From NCBI GenBank assembly GCA_022565795.1, contig JAIUMA010000005.1, forward strand, positions 1-64,000: DNA of 64,000 nucleotides, written 5' to 3'. A program made the position numbers and the translations under genes. The notes below the pieces were generated by a model. The model was not told where the DNA came from and ran no database searches. It was given only the letters and a program-made list of their open reading frames with translations. Position 1 is the stretch's first letter. Each line of letters starts with the position of its first letter. Positions 24,914 to 34,757 of the stretch are shown here, in pieces. The DNA is from Balneolia bacterium (GTDB taxonomy: Bacteria > Bacteroidota > Rhodothermia > Balneolales > Cyclonatronaceae).

Positions 24914-25990
24914 TCACTCCCGAAAAACCAAGGTAAACGTAGTGCCCGCATCAACCTTGCTCTCGACAGTAATGTTGCCGCCCATGCTGGTTAGGTGATT
25001 GTGGACCAGATACAGGCCGATTCCCTTACTGTCTTTATTTTGATGAAAAGTCTGGTTCAGACCAAAAATCCTGTCCCGCTCTTTTTCGCTGTCAAACCCG
25101 ATTCCATTGTCTGAAAAACGAAGCTTCTTTGTACCATCTGCCATCTCCGTTTTTATGGTGATGATAGGGTTCCGGTCGGGATGGGCATATTTTATTGAGT
25201 TTGAAATCAGGTTCAGGAATATGCTTTCCAGATATCGCGGACTGAACTTGACCATTTCGAAACTACCGAGATCGATTTGGAAGGATGTGCCCGAGTCTTT
25301 TATAAGAGAATCCAGCGTGAGCCTGATCCGGTCAATTACGCCCATAATGCTTACTTCATCCAGCTTGATAAGATGGGCATCCTGGGTGTTGAGGCCATCC
25401 ACATGCTTGTCCAGCGTTTCCTTCAGGCTCAGCGCAGACCTCTGGAGCAGGTCGATAAACTCACGGGTTTCCTCATTGGTGATTTCCGAGGTGTCCATCA
25501 GGCTGAAGATGGAAATCAGATTGCTTACAGGCGACCTCAGATCGTGGGACGTGGTGTAGTTTAGCTGCTTCAGCTGGCGGTTATTTTTGCTAAGCTCGGA
25601 TAACAGCTTATTCCTTTCGGCTTCATACTGCTTTTTAGCGGTAACGTTTTTGGCGATAGCGTAAATCAGCCTTGATTCATTCAGCGGAACCGATGTCCAG
25701 GCGAGCCAGGCCACTTTGCCTTCTTTTGTTATATAGCGGTTCTCAAAGTTGGTAAGCGGTTTGCCCTGCAGAATAGGCTCGCGGGTTCTTCGGGTAATCT
25801 CTTTATCATCCGGATGCTGGAAATAGGTGATAGGTCTGGAGAGCAGCTCTTCTTCTGTGTAGCCCAAAACCTCGCATGCGGCGGGGTTCACCCTTTTGAA
25901 GTAGCCCTCAAAGCTTGCAATGCAGAGCAGGTCGCGGGATAGCTCAAAAAACGGAGTTAATGAATAATCCGGCTTCTGTTTCAGAGTCAA
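24914..25990 (-). CDS. PAS-domain sensor histidine kinase (orphan)
   Basis: A soluble 358-residue kinase. A PAS domain occupies about 12-120 (Y-F-K-R-V-N-P-A-A-C-E-V-L-G-Y, with P-A-C-like Y-I-T-K-E-G-K-V-A-W-L-A-W). A short coiled linker leads to the HisKA helix with H149 in T-S-H-D-L-R-S-P-V-S-N. The ATPase part has N-box N-L-I-S-N-S-I-K-Y-A, G1 D-N-G-I-G-F and G2 G-I-G-L-Y-L-V. There is no transmembrane segment and no response regulator nearby, so the signal is likely cytosolic and the partner encoded elsewhere. Confidence 0.92.
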   Translation of the reverse strand: MTLKQKPDYSLTPFFELSRDLLCIASFEGYFKRVNPAACEVLGYTEEELLSRPITYFQHPDDKEITRRTREPILQGKPLTNFENRYITKEGKVAWLAWTSVPLNESRLIYAIAKNVTAKKQYEAERNKLLSELSKNNRQLKQLNYTTSHDLRSPVSNLISIFSLMDTSEITNEETREFIDLLQRSALSLKETLDKHVDGLNTQDAHLIKLDEVSIMGVIDRIRLTLDSLIKDSGTSFQIDLGSFEMVKFSPRYLESIFLNLISNSIKYAHPDRNPIITIKTEMADGTKKLRFSDNGIGFDSEKERDRIFGLNQTFHQNKDSKGIGLYLVHNHLTSMGGNITVESKVDAGTTFTLVFRE

Positions 25991-26051
25991 TTTCTCCCGT
26001 TCATAGTATTCATATTTACAGACCCGAGCACTAAGTTAATGTCGTTTGGAT

Positions 26052-26070
26052 AAGCTTAGAACTTAAGCTT
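26052..26070. promoter_or_regulatory. Inverted repeat upstream of PAS kinase
   Basis: AAGCTTA and TAAGCTT are perfect arms around a five-base loop, about 65 bases before the kinase start. Could be an operator; no regulator identified. A 12-base direct repeat ATTTATGGCATA also occurs at 26176 and 26201. Confidence 0.25.
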
Positions 26071-26279
26071 TCTTTTACTGGCAACCACCATGATAAATAA
26101 AGCGCAATAGTGCTATTTCTATACGTGTTTGCAAGATTTGGACGAAATAATGCAGGTTTATACGGACCGCACGACATTTATGGCATAACAAACGCCTAGG
26201 ATTTATGGCATATTGGGGGATGTTTTCTTCTTTAATTAACAAGCTAATGAGAGAATTACGTACTAAGAGCTCCCATCTC

Positions 26280-26624
26280 CTAATATTTCACATTTGCCCC
26301 GTATTGGTTCGCGCCTGGTTCACTGTCCTGAATGAAAAAGAAAAGCAGGACAAAAAACCCAATAACCGGCACAAAAATCATAAGCATCCAAAGGCCGCTG
26401 CGGCCGGTATCGTGAAGCCGGCGTACGCCAACGGCAAGGCTTGGAATTAAAATTATAAGTGCATAAAGTCCGCTCAAAAACTGGGAGATCCCCAGAATCG
26501 ATTCCACAGCACCAATCGCAACTGCGATAAAAAAATTGAACAGGATAAACATCCAGTACTCTTTTCTGCGTGCACGGCCTTCAAAAATCGCATATTTCTT
26601 CAATACCTCTATGTACCAGTTCAT
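26280..26624 (-). CDS. DUF805 membrane protein
   Basis: A 114-residue inner-membrane protein of the DUF805 family. It opens M-N-W-Y-I-E-V-L-K-K-Y-A-I-F-E-G-R-A-R-R-K-E-Y-W and later has the R-R-L-H-D-T-G-R-S-G-L-W motif between hydrophobic segments, as is usual. Four hydrophobic stretches are visible. The start at 26624 is fixed by the family N-terminus; 16 upstream residues read from 26672 are not part of it. Function of the family is not known. Monocistronic. Confidence 0.92.
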   Translation of the reverse strand: MNWYIEVLKKYAIFEGRARRKEYWMFILFNFFIAVAIGAVESILGISQFLSGLYALIILIPSLAVGVRRLHDTGRSGLWMLMIFVPVIGFFVLLFFFIQDSEPGANQYGANVKY

Positions 26625-27248
26625 ATCGAAGCTCCTTTTTTTATGTAAACCCTCATTATTTGAATGATGCATAACATCATTAATTCAAGCACAGGCATCT
26701 GTTATTCAAGCAACTAAACCGCTGAAAACAAATTTAACCGCATCGTCGGTATTTGCAAATAATTATTTCTTAACGGAATGCTGCAATTCAATTTGAGATA
26801 TCAAGGCTGAATGTGTGCCGGAATACCAGTTTTTTCCTGGGTGTTCGATCAGCTATCCTGCCTCGCAAATTGCTACGTCGTCAGGTCTCACAAATCGCTA
26901 CCTCAAATCATCAGAAATTTCGGCGTGTTTAAGAACGTCTTCGATTTAGCATTCGTAGCAACATCACTAAATACTGACCTCTCTTTTTACAAATAATACT
27001 CATAAGTAAGTATTGTTAAACAAGGTGATAGTGCCAATATTTTGATAGCTGCTTGAGAATTGAGGCGTTACGTTTTCCCATTTCGAAAAAATATCATCTA
27101 CTTCTTAAGTAAAGGCTGTCTTTAAGGCTTGCTTTATTTAGTTGTTAGCTCCGGCTGCTAAACGGTCAGTAACCTTGAAAACAGTTATCACTGGTTCTTC
27201 CTTATAAAGAGCTTTGCACTTAAAAATTCACTAACAATCAATATCATC
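26625..27248. other. Long intergenic region, no supported gene
   Basis: About 620 bases. A 61-codon frame at 26811-26996 is cysteine-rich without a ribosome site and is not convincing. No repeats of the families seen elsewhere were noticed. AT content rises near 27000-27240, where the promoter for the YCF48 gene probably lies. Confidence 0.4.
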
Positions 27249-29687
27249 ATGAAGTCAACTATCTACATATTTAAGACGCTCACCACGATTTTGGCGCTAA
27301 TGTTCATTTTCTCAGGAGGCCTTTCAGCACAAACTTTCGGAGAATGGGAACTGGTAAATCCGGATTACTACCCCGAACATATGCGTTCAGTAAGTTTTGC
27401 AGATAATGATAACGTTTGGGCAGTCGGAGACAACAGTCTGCTTTTGCATTCTCCTGATGGCGGATTTAGCTGGAGTTTTCAAGGCACCGGCTTGAAAACA
27501 GATTTTACTGATATCCATTTTGTTGACTCACAAAATGCCTGGATTGTGGGTGATGATGGATTAATTCTCCATTCAAATAACGGAGGCGCCCAGTGGTCAA
27601 TTCAAAATAGCGGTACCGACAGAGATCTTAGGGGTGTATTTTTTTTAGATGAAAATACCGGCTGGGCGGTAGGACGTACTTCAACTATTTTGAAAACTTC
27701 TGATGGCGGGATAAACTGGGAGCAGCAAAACGCATCATCCAGTGGCTCAACGTTTGACAATGTTCAGTTCCTGAATGAAAATTTTGGAATGGTTGTAGGG
27801 TCAAAAGGCACGCAGCAGCAGGTTTATATTATGACCACAGACGGTGGCGAAACCTGGGAAGAATCTATATTTGGCTCCCCAAACGTATTTTATGACCTGC
27901 ACATCTTCGATGAAGATAACACCATCATCTCTGCCAGAAATGGCCGAACGTTCAGAACTTCAGATGGCGGTGAAAACTGGACATGGAGTACCGTCGCCAG
28001 CACCTCATCAAGCATGCGTAGCATACGTTTTATTGATGAAAATAAAGGCTGGATTGTAGGAACAATTGATGCAGATGGAAACACCCCGGTTTTATTTACT
28101 GAAGACGCAGGCATCAGCTGGACAAATATAAGCGGTGAGAGCAGAGGCAACTACTACTCTGTTGATGCAATTAATGATGGCCATTTTGTGGGAGTCGGAT
28201 TATCAGGATTGATTTCCACCACCACAGATAATGGTACTACCGTTCAAAATCTGCCCGAAGAGCCACGACGTGATCTGTTTAGCATAGCGTTTACAGACGC
28301 TGATAACGGATGGATTAGCGGGACCGGTGGTACGCTTCTCAATACCACAAACGGTGGCGAAAGCTGGGAAGTGGTAAAAAGTACCGATCAGGATCGGTTT
28401 GGCGATATCTTTTTCCAGGATACTATGAGTGGGTGGATTGCCGGTTCAAACGGACAGATCAGGAAAACAACGGATGGTGGCGAAAACTGGGAGGTAATAG
28501 AAACTGAAGCTTCGGCTAACGTGCTTTCAATAACTTTTTTAGATTCCTCTAACGGATGGGCCGTTGGTTCTTCTGGCTCGGTACTAAAAACAGAAGACGC
28601 TGGTGAAAGCTGGACATTGGTTGACGTTGGGGTAACCAGCCCTTTATATAGCGTGGAATTTATAGATGAAAATACAGGATTTATAGCAGGCGGCGGATTT
28701 ACATCCGGAATAATTTTAAAAACTACAGATTCCGGAGAAACATGGGAAGAGGTTCGCACTCTGAACCGTGCCATTTTTGATCTGCATTTTATTGATGATT
28801 CTGTAGGCTGGGCCGTGGCCGGGGGAGGTATCATTCTAAAAACTGAAAACGGTGGTTCAGATTGGTTTGGAATACCAAATAACGCATCCGAAACGCTGAA
28901 CTCTGTTTTTTTCGCCGACCCGGATAACGGCTGGGCGGTTGGCTCAGACGGCGAAACGGCCTACACCACTGACGGCGGTGCCACATGGGAAGCACTGGAT
29001 GGGGCAAATGGCGTTACGCTAAGGGATGTTTACGTTGATGCTTCTAATCGTGTATGGACAGTAGGAAATAATGGCTTGATTATGAAATTTAATCAAACCG
29101 ATGCACCTGCTGCGGTTGGCCTGCTGTTTCCGGCAAATCAATCTGTAGATGTACCCGTTGACACTCAATTTATTTGGGGAGCTTCGTTTGGGTCATCTTC
29201 GTATGAGTTTCAGATAGCAACGGACCAGAGCTTTTCTTCTATAGTTATTGATGAACCAGAGCTTTCAACAACCTCAATTGCGCTTCAAGAAGATCTAAGT
29301 TCGGAAGAAACGTATTACTGGAGGGTGAAAGCCAGTTCTTTCGGCGTAGCGTCGGAATGGTCTGATGTCTATATGTTTACTACGGAATTTGCCACCTCCA
29401 TTCAGGATGGTGCTAATGTGCCGCATGAATTTTCGCTTTCACCAAGCTATCCGAACCCTTTCAACCCAACCACGCAGATTCGTTATGGGCTGGCGGATGC
29501 ATCTCACGTAACGCTGGAGGTCTACAATATGATTGGTCAGCGTGTGGCAACGCTGGTAAATGAACAACAAACAGCCGGATATCATACCGTTAGTTTTGAT
29601 GGGTCCAGACTATCTAGCGGAGTGTACATCTACCGGATTTTGGCCGGCAACTTTACGGCAACAAGAAAGATGACACTGGTTAAGTAA
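27249..29687 (+). CDS. Secreted YCF48/BNR-type propeller protein with sorting domain
   Basis: A large 812-residue secreted protein. After a signal peptide ending S-A-Q come about twelve repeats of the YCF48 (photosystem II assembly factor-like, sialidase-like BNR) type, each with (N/T)-G-W-x-V-G-x-x-G, then x-I-L-x-T-x-D-G-G-x-x-W. These fill residues 30-610 and should form one or two propellers. A fibronectin-like segment (about 620-720, with Y-Y-W-R-V-K-A) and a C-terminal sorting domain (Y-P-N-P-F-N-P to M-T-L-V-K) follow. No catalytic motif is seen; surface adhesion or binding is likely. A terminator ends the unit. Confidence 0.9.
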   Translation: MKSTIYIFKTLTTILALMFIFSGGLSAQTFGEWELVNPDYYPEHMRSVSFADNDNVWAVGDNSLLLHSPDGGFSWSFQGTGLKTDFTDIHFVDSQNAWIVGDDGLILHSNNGGAQWSIQNSGTDRDLRGVFFLDENTGWAVGRTSTILKTSDGGINWEQQNASSSGSTFDNVQFLNENFGMVVGSKGTQQQVYIMTTDGGETWEESIFGSPNVFYDLHIFDEDNTIISARNGRTFRTSDGGENWTWSTVASTSSSMRSIRFIDENKGWIVGTIDADGNTPVLFTEDAGISWTNISGESRGNYYSVDAINDGHFVGVGLSGLISTTTDNGTTVQNLPEEPRRDLFSIAFTDADNGWISGTGGTLLNTTNGGESWEVVKSTDQDRFGDIFFQDTMSGWIAGSNGQIRKTTDGGENWEVIETEASANVLSITFLDSSNGWAVGSSGSVLKTEDAGESWTLVDVGVTSPLYSVEFIDENTGFIAGGGFTSGIILKTTDSGETWEEVRTLNRAIFDLHFIDDSVGWAVAGGGIILKTENGGSDWFGIPNNASETLNSVFFADPDNGWAVGSDGETAYTTDGGATWEALDGANGVTLRDVYVDASNRVWTVGNNGLIMKFNQTDAPAAVGLLFPANQSVDVPVDTQFIWGASFGSSSYEFQIATDQSFSSIVIDEPELSTTSIALQEDLSSEETYYWRVKASSFGVASEWSDVYMFTTEFATSIQDGANVPHEFSLSPSYPNPFNPTTQIRYGLADASHVTLEVYNMIGQRVATLVNEQQTAGYHTVSFDGSRLSSGVYIYRILAGNFTATRKMTLVK

Positions 29688-29724
29688 ATCCTTAAATCTA
29701 ACCTATAGCTTCAATATTGATCAC

Positions 29725-29772
29725 GCCGGATTCAGAAAACTGAAATCAGCTGCTGGATCCGGCTTTTTCTTT
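29725..29772 (+). terminator. Rho-independent terminator of YCF48 gene
   Basis: GCCGGATTCAG pairs with CTGGATCCGGC around a 17-base loop, then TTTTTCTTT. Confidence 0.8.
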
Positions 29773-29826
29773 ATTAGCAAAAAAGTATGCTTCAGTAGAA
29801 AAAACCAATCTGATAGCTGGAAAATC

Positions 29827-31092
29827 CTACTCCACCACCTCATAAATCGCGCGCTCAAATCGGTCGTAAAACTCATTCTGCTCCAGAGCCGGCATTATCT
29901 GCGTCATGAGTACTACGATGAGGTCGTGCTCCGGATCAATCCAGTAGGTGCTTTGGAAGGCACCGCCCCAGCTGAGGCTGCCCTCCGCGCGCTTTCCCTC
30001 AGTTCGGGCCTCTTCGGTGGTGATCATTAAGCCGTAACCGAATTTGTTCCCGCCCAGATCAAGATCTCCAAACTGGTTTTCGGTCATCATAGATACGGTG
30101 GACTCCTTCAAAATCCGGTTTCTGTTAAACGCCCCGCCAAGATGTATAGCCGAAAGAAAGGTGTGGTAATCGGCCGTGGATGAGGTCAGTCCGGCGCCCC
30201 CGGAATAGTAAGTTTTAGCTCCGCTAACAGGGAAGTCAGGACTGATGGCGCCTGAACCCTCTTGCGGGAATACCACCAGCGTGCTGTCCTGCATGGAATA
30301 AAGTCTGGTGAGGTCATCCTTCCGGCCGGGAAGGTAAAATCCAATATCCCTCATCCCCAGCGGCTCAAATATGTGGATGGAAAAATACTTCGCCAGCGAC
30401 ATACCGGATGCCACCTCAACCACGCGGCCCAGCACGTCTGTACTAAGACCGTAGGTATAGCGCTCCCCGGGATCGTGCGCCAAAGGCAAAGTGCCCAAAA
30501 TAGCCATGGTTTCTTCGATGGTGATTGCGTCTTGTGATCCAAGATCCGGAACGCCCGCCTCACCGTAGATGCGCCCGAAAGTGCGATTCGTAAACCCGTA
30601 GGCAATACCGGAAGTATGGGTAAGCAGGTGATGAATGGTGATGCTTCCCGAAGCGGGACGGGTCTCATAAGTGCCGGTTTCGGCATCAAAGGAGGTTAGT
30701 ACTTCCGGGTCGGCAAACTCGGGAATATACAGTTCCAGCGGATCATCAAGCGAGATGGTTTCCTGTTCAACAAGCTGTAAAATGGCTGCAGAAGTGATGG
30801 CTTTGGTCATTGAGGCGATGCGAAACAGGTGATGCGTTTCCATCGGCACATCATCCTCGCGGTTTTTCCAGCCCCATGCTTTATCGGTCACGATGTATCC
30901 ACCCTGCGAAATCATCACCACGCCGCCGGCAATGCGGCCCGCCTCTATTTGGGATTCCATCACCCCATCAAGGGCAGCAATCAGCGTTTCATCGGGGTCA
31001 TACATATAAAATCGGGTATCCTCTACCGGCCTACAGGAGAAAATCAGTAGTGATATCAGCAGGGGAAAGAGGTAGGTGCGCAGGAGTTTCAT
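29827..31092 (-). CDS. Class C beta-lactamase-family serine hydrolase, lipoprotein
   Basis: A 421-residue serine hydrolase anchored as a lipoprotein (lipobox L-I-F-S-C, C20). The nucleophile motif S-M-T-K gives S94 and K97 in the context R-I-A-S-M-T-K-A. The Tyr motif falls in Y-T-Y-G-L-S-T-D-V-L-G-R, more like EstB-type esterases than AmpC, and the third element is S-W-G-G-A-F. It is thus more likely an esterase or D-amino-peptidase type enzyme than a drug-resistance lactamase. The start at 31092 is set by the signal peptide; 25 upstream residues would spoil it. Confidence 0.88.
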   Translation of the reverse strand: MKLLRTYLFPLLISLLIFSCRPVEDTRFYMYDPDETLIAALDGVMESQIEAGRIAGGVVMISQGGYIVTDKAWGWKNREDDVPMETHHLFRIASMTKAITSAAILQLVEQETISLDDPLELYIPEFADPEVLTSFDAETGTYETRPASGSITIHHLLTHTSGIAYGFTNRTFGRIYGEAGVPDLGSQDAITIEETMAILGTLPLAHDPGERYTYGLSTDVLGRVVEVASGMSLAKYFSIHIFEPLGMRDIGFYLPGRKDDLTRLYSMQDSTLVVFPQEGSGAISPDFPVSGAKTYYSGGAGLTSSTADYHTFLSAIHLGGAFNRNRILKESTVSMMTENQFGDLDLGGNKFGYGLMITTEEARTEGKRAEGSLSWGGAFQSTYWIDPEHDLIVVLMTQIMPALEQNEFYDRFERAIYEVVE

Positions 31093-31440
31093 CGCTTTTG
31101 GGATTTGTGAAGGGTGTTCGTTCTTTCTCCTTTCTTTGGGCCCAGATTTTAACCGGTTTTTGGGCATCCATGATTATTCGGGATAATTTGCTGCAAAGTG
31201 CCGGTTAAGACGTCATGGTAATCTGAAAATCCCATAAATCATGGTCAGCCGTACTAGCTCTTAAATGGTCTCTAATGCCAATACGAGCTGGAATTAAACT
31301 CTGAGAAGAAAACTGGTCGGCAATAAGTAGCGGATAGCGTATATGTGGTTCAGTGATAATCACAGCATAAAATTTTTTATAACCTTCAGCTTTTTAACCG
31401 CGTAGAGTGCGATATCGATATTCTTGGTGATAACTGCTGC
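31093..31440. other. Intergenic region, nothing recognised
   Basis: About 350 bases with no ORF of note, no clear terminator and none of the repeat words found elsewhere. Confidence 0.4.
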
Positions 31441-31698
31441 CTAAAAATGCACATCCAACTCATTTGCCTGAGCAATGTTCTTTTCCCGGTACGCTGTATC
31501 GAGCGCTTTTCTCAGATCGTCTGCACCCTGCATCTGCAGCTTTTTGATGGTGTCAAGGTCGTAGAGTGATAGAACTTCTAATATGGTTTTTCCTTTATTA
31601 TTCCTGAGAGTTTTCTCTCTATTGCAACCCGGGCTATGCTGCTCACATTTCATCTGTGTGCACCAGCATATCGGCATAAAAAAACAGATACCCAGCAT
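31441..31698 (-). CDS. Small hypothetical protein with Cys-rich head
   Basis: An 85-residue protein. The first 25 residues are hydrophobic and hold five cysteines (I-C-F-F-M-P-I-C-W-C), then N-N-K-G-K-T-I-L-E-V-L-S-L-Y-D-L-D-T-I-K-K-L, an amphipathic helical tail with normal protein composition. The downstream part looks genuinely coding. The head may be mis-read because of a start further in (M17 at M-K-C-E). It lies 60 bases after a PRC-barrel gene in the same direction. No family recognised. Confidence 0.4.
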   Translation of the reverse strand: MLGICFFMPICWCTQMKCEQHSPGCNREKTLRNNKGKTILEVLSLYDLDTIKKLQMQGADDLRKALDTAYREKNIAQANELDVHF

Positions 31699-31760
31699 CA
31701 ACGGAAATTTGATTCTCAGAATGCGGGGTATCTGTCATGTTTTGAGCCGGATTACTACGT

Positions 31761-32123
31761 TTAGCTAAAAGCAGACGTACGCTGATCCTTATACCCATAA
31801 TGGGTGTATACAGAATTTATGTACTTGTCGTCGGCAGTCAATGGCCAGTTGTCTTTATCGAAGCTTGGGGCGTTTTCCAGCCTTTCTTTGTCGATATCCA
31901 GACGGATGGTATCATCTGAGGCCGAAAATTGGAGCGCTTCGAGCGGGATGGCAAAAAACTTGCTTCCTATGCCCAAAAAACCACCAAATGATAATACAGC
32001 GTATACAACATTGGCATTGTCGGGGCTGATCATTAGTTCCTTAATATCGCCAATGTTTTCATCCTGCATATTGTAGACATTTTTGCCGGTAATCGATGAT
32101 GAAGATAAAATTCTTGATTTCAT
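31761..32123 (-). CDS. PRC-barrel domain protein
   Basis: A 120-residue soluble protein with a PRC-barrel: S-S-I-T-G-K-N-V-Y-N-M-Q-D-E-N-I-G-D-I-K-E-L-M-I is the typical opening, followed by Y-A-V-L-S-F-G-G-F-L-G-I-G-S-K-F-F-A-I-P. PRC-barrels occur in RimM and in photosynthetic reaction centre H subunits, and as free stress-linked proteins like this. The tail has N-W-P-x-T and ends in polar residues. Probably grouped with the small genes on either side, but gaps of 60 and 97 bases leave this unsure. Confidence 0.9.
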   Translation of the reverse strand: MKSRILSSSSITGKNVYNMQDENIGDIKELMISPDNANVVYAVLSFGGFLGIGSKFFAIPLEALQFSASDDTIRLDIDKERLENAPSFDKDNWPLTADDKYINSVYTHYGYKDQRTSAFS

Positions 32124-32220
32124 AGTTTTGTTATTTGGTTTGATGTGTATGGTTGTTTGTGTTTATTTCTGGCCGGCGGTTTCTTTGGAGAACTGCCAGG
32201 GTAATGCTTTACTGCTCGTA

Positions 32221-32454
32221 TCAGGTTCTGTCTGACCCTTCGAGTTTCACGATTTTGTTGTACACTCCCATCAGCATTATTGGCGCAGCCCATTGGCCTA
32301 CAAAAAGGGCGAGGTCGTTTTTTTGGATTACTTTAAGGGCTAATGAGATGCCCATTGCCCCAAATGCGGTCCAGAGATAAACATCCGACGGAATCTCTGC
32401 GGTATAATCTTCAATTGCTTTGGCGACTTTGCCTTCTTTTTTTTCTTTAGCCAT
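32221..32454 (-). CDS. Small two-helix membrane protein
   Basis: A 77-residue protein with a lysine/glutamate-rich head (M-A-K-E-K-K-E-G), then two hydrophobic helices: L-W-T-A-F-G-A-M-G-I-S-L-A-L near residue 33 and F-V-G-Q-W-A-A-P-I-M-L-M-G-V near 52. I do not know its function, but similar proteins are common in stress-related small gene groups. Same strand as the PRC-barrel gene. Confidence 0.75.
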   Translation of the reverse strand: MAKEKKEGKVAKAIEDYTAEIPSDVYLWTAFGAMGISLALKVIQKNDLALFVGQWAAPIMLMGVYNKIVKLEGSDRT

Positions 32455-32892
32455 AGTTTTTTTCTCTGGTTTGGGATTTATATGTATAAGTAAATTTGTC
32501 TGAACGCGTATCGTTGTACTTTTTTAGTTTATGAAAATGGCTTCTGTAAGTGTTTATATGTAATTCAATCTTTCTTACAGATTTATTATCTGATTGTTTG
32601 AATGGCCGTAAATGATATTAAATAACATCTAATTATGGATGTCTATTTTAGTATTCTTCCAACAGACACGGCCGACCTGCATATCCGAATTGGCAGTAGC
32701 TGCCCTAAACCACAATGTTCAGCCCGGCAGGGAGATATATCGTTATTCATCCATTTTTCCTGAAACCTGACTACGCTCATGTCAGTTAGAGATATCATCA
32801 ATAATGAATTTCTAAACCGCCTGCATTACGCTATTTTGCTGCAGCGCCCATAACTCAACAGGTTCAAATATCCACCAAAAGATTAAGCACAC
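32455..32892. other. Intergenic region, nothing recognised
   Basis: About 440 AT-rich bases. A 24-codon frame beginning ATGTCAGTTAGAG at 32779 is too short to support. The divergent promoters of the small membrane protein gene and the outer-membrane-like gene should be here. Confidence 0.4.
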
Positions 32893-34038
32893 GTGATATT
32901 TCACCGTTTAAGATTACCGGCCTTTATCGTAAGTCTGCTCTGCCTCCCTGCCATCCCGGCACATGCCCAGCACGACAGCTCTCTATTCTCATGGAATCAT
33001 GAATCCTACATTTCCGAAACGGCGGGCCTGTCGATGTCGAACGCGGCGCTCACGCATTTCATAAATCCGGCGGTGGGCGGACAGACGGATCAGATACAGT
33101 TTCGGTCAAATCTCGGAACTACAAATCCCTACACGACAGACTTTGATGCATCCGGTTATGAGCCGGGCCTGACCAATTTCGGACTTTCCTTCACGCAGCA
33201 GCGCTACTGGGTTTCGCTGGCGGTGGAGTCAGTGAGCTATAGCTGGTATGAAGAAGGCACGAGCCGGTTCCGGAATTTCAGGCTACAGTCTGGATATCAG
33301 CTAAGCCGAACGCTTGCGGTTGGCCTTGGCGCGGGGGTAAACAGCTGGTCAATGCCAAGGTCCGGAGGGGACATAGGCAACAGCCTTCCTGCTCAGGACA
33401 ACGCGAATATGTTTTTTGATGCGGGAGTGTATTACGCAGATAGTTACAGCATCGGCAGGATTATCATACAGCCCGAAGCCGGCGTTTCGCTTAACCATAT
33501 TGGCACATACGATACATTTGAGATGGGTGGAATGGATGCCTATTTATCTCAGGCTGGTCAGTTGCGTTGGTCTGCAGGCATTGGCGCGGTTACGAGCGAG
33601 CAGTGGAGAGGTCGCAGCTGGTTTGGCGCTAACGTTTATTCCGGGTGGAATAAGTATTTCTCGCGCAGGACGAATCCCTATGATGACAATGGAAATGGAA
33701 ATGGTTTTTCAGATTTGTTCAACAACTGGGGTTTGTTCGAAACAATCTGGTCTTATCCGACAGAAACGGTGAGCGCAGGCGATCAGGTTTCTCTCGGCCT
33801 TGGAGCCGAAGTTTCGGTACTTGAAACGCTCTCTCTTCGGTACGGCAGCCTGTCTGGTGCCGATTTATGGGTTCGCGCACGGCAGAGCTGGGGCGTTGGG
33901 GTAGATTTAAAGTACGTTGCTTTCAACATAACGACGCTCAATTACCAAAGCGATGCCAGGTGGGACGACAGCTCCCGCCTGATTTTCTATGAGGTGCAGC
34001 TAAACCTTCCCGTTTCGTTAATTAGTTCGTTATATTAA
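32893..34038 (+). CDS. Predicted outer-membrane beta-barrel protein (PorP/SprF-like)
   Basis: A 381-residue exported protein starting at GTG. A signal peptide ends A-H-A-Q. The rest alternates in strand pattern typical of beta barrels, and the opening N-P-A-V-G-G-Q and F-G-L-S-F-T-Q-Q-R resembles the PorP/SprF group of type IX-associated outer-membrane proteins in style only. It lacks the usual P-K-D motif, so the family name is an inference. It precedes a set of three lipoproteins with gaps under 100 bases, so may be in one transcript. Confidence 0.72.
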   Translation: MIFHRLRLPAFIVSLLCLPAIPAHAQHDSSLFSWNHESYISETAGLSMSNAALTHFINPAVGGQTDQIQFRSNLGTTNPYTTDFDASGYEPGLTNFGLSFTQQRYWVSLAVESVSYSWYEEGTSRFRNFRLQSGYQLSRTLAVGLGAGVNSWSMPRSGGDIGNSLPAQDNANMFFDAGVYYADSYSIGRIIIQPEAGVSLNHIGTYDTFEMGGMDAYLSQAGQLRWSAGIGAVTSEQWRGRSWFGANVYSGWNKYFSRRTNPYDDNGNGNGFSDLFNNWGLFETIWSYPTETVSAGDQVSLGLGAEVSVLETLSLRYGSLSGADLWVRARQSWGVGVDLKYVAFNITTLNYQSDARWDDSSRLIFYEVQLNLPVSLISSLY

Positions 34039-34053
34039 TTCAACTTAGACCAT

Positions 34054-34751
34054 GTGAATTTTTACAGCGACATACAGAAAGGCGGGACTACTATAAAAAA
34101 ATACTATGTGCCGGACTGCTGCTTCTCCTCATGAGCAGCTGCTCTGTTTTTGACGACAATTCCGAATCTCCGGATTTTGGAATCAAGGCTGATCACGTTC
34201 TTTTTGAGGGTGATGAGCAGCGTCCCCTGAACCGGAACAGAAACTATTTGAACGTGCGGTTTTCGCCTGATCTCGATGAAGATGCTGTAATTCAGCTGCT
34301 GCTGGATTATAATCTCCGCACATTTAGCCCGGAGTTGAACATCGTTAAAAACAACTTTCCTGCGCTTCTGAAAGTATCTGATAAACCCGCCGAAGCATTC
34401 TATACGCAGTACGGCAGCTCCGCTTCAGATAGCTTTGGAAATGAGTCCGGTGTGATTTTTGCCCTTCCTATTTATGAACTGGAGAACAGTGGCAAAAAAT
34501 CAATTAACAACGAGCTGCTGCTTTCGTTTGATGAGTCCATCACCCCGGAGCAGAGTGCTCGGCTGCTCGACAGCTTAAAAACGTCGGATCATCTTACCCG
34601 AATCGAAAGAGAGTGGCTGGGTGATTTATACCTGCTTCAGGTTTCCAAAGAGTTGCCCATGAACGCTCTTGATTTATCCAACCATTATCAAACGCTGGAA
34701 TTTATCAAGACCGTCAGTCCCAATTTCGGGTATGCGATTCAAAGGTTTTAA
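34054..34751 (+). CDS. Lipoprotein with broken or unusual start at an A7 run
   Basis: The protein from ATG 34131 (206 residues) begins M-S-S-C, but an open frame upstream gives K-I-L-C-A-G-L-L-L-L-L-M-S-S-C, a full lipoprotein signal with no ATG. A GTG at 34054 would start it if one more A were present in the A7 run at 34095-34101. Thus either a frameshift, a sequencing slip or a slippage-controlled start. Cysteine 4 of the short form is the lipidated residue. The mature protein is globular with no family known to me. It precedes two more lipoproteins. Confidence 0.7.
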
Positions 34752-34757
34752 CGGATC

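Noticed and set aside
26811-26996. 61-codon frame in the gap before the YCF48 gene
   Set aside because: No ribosome site, odd composition and no similarity to known proteins.
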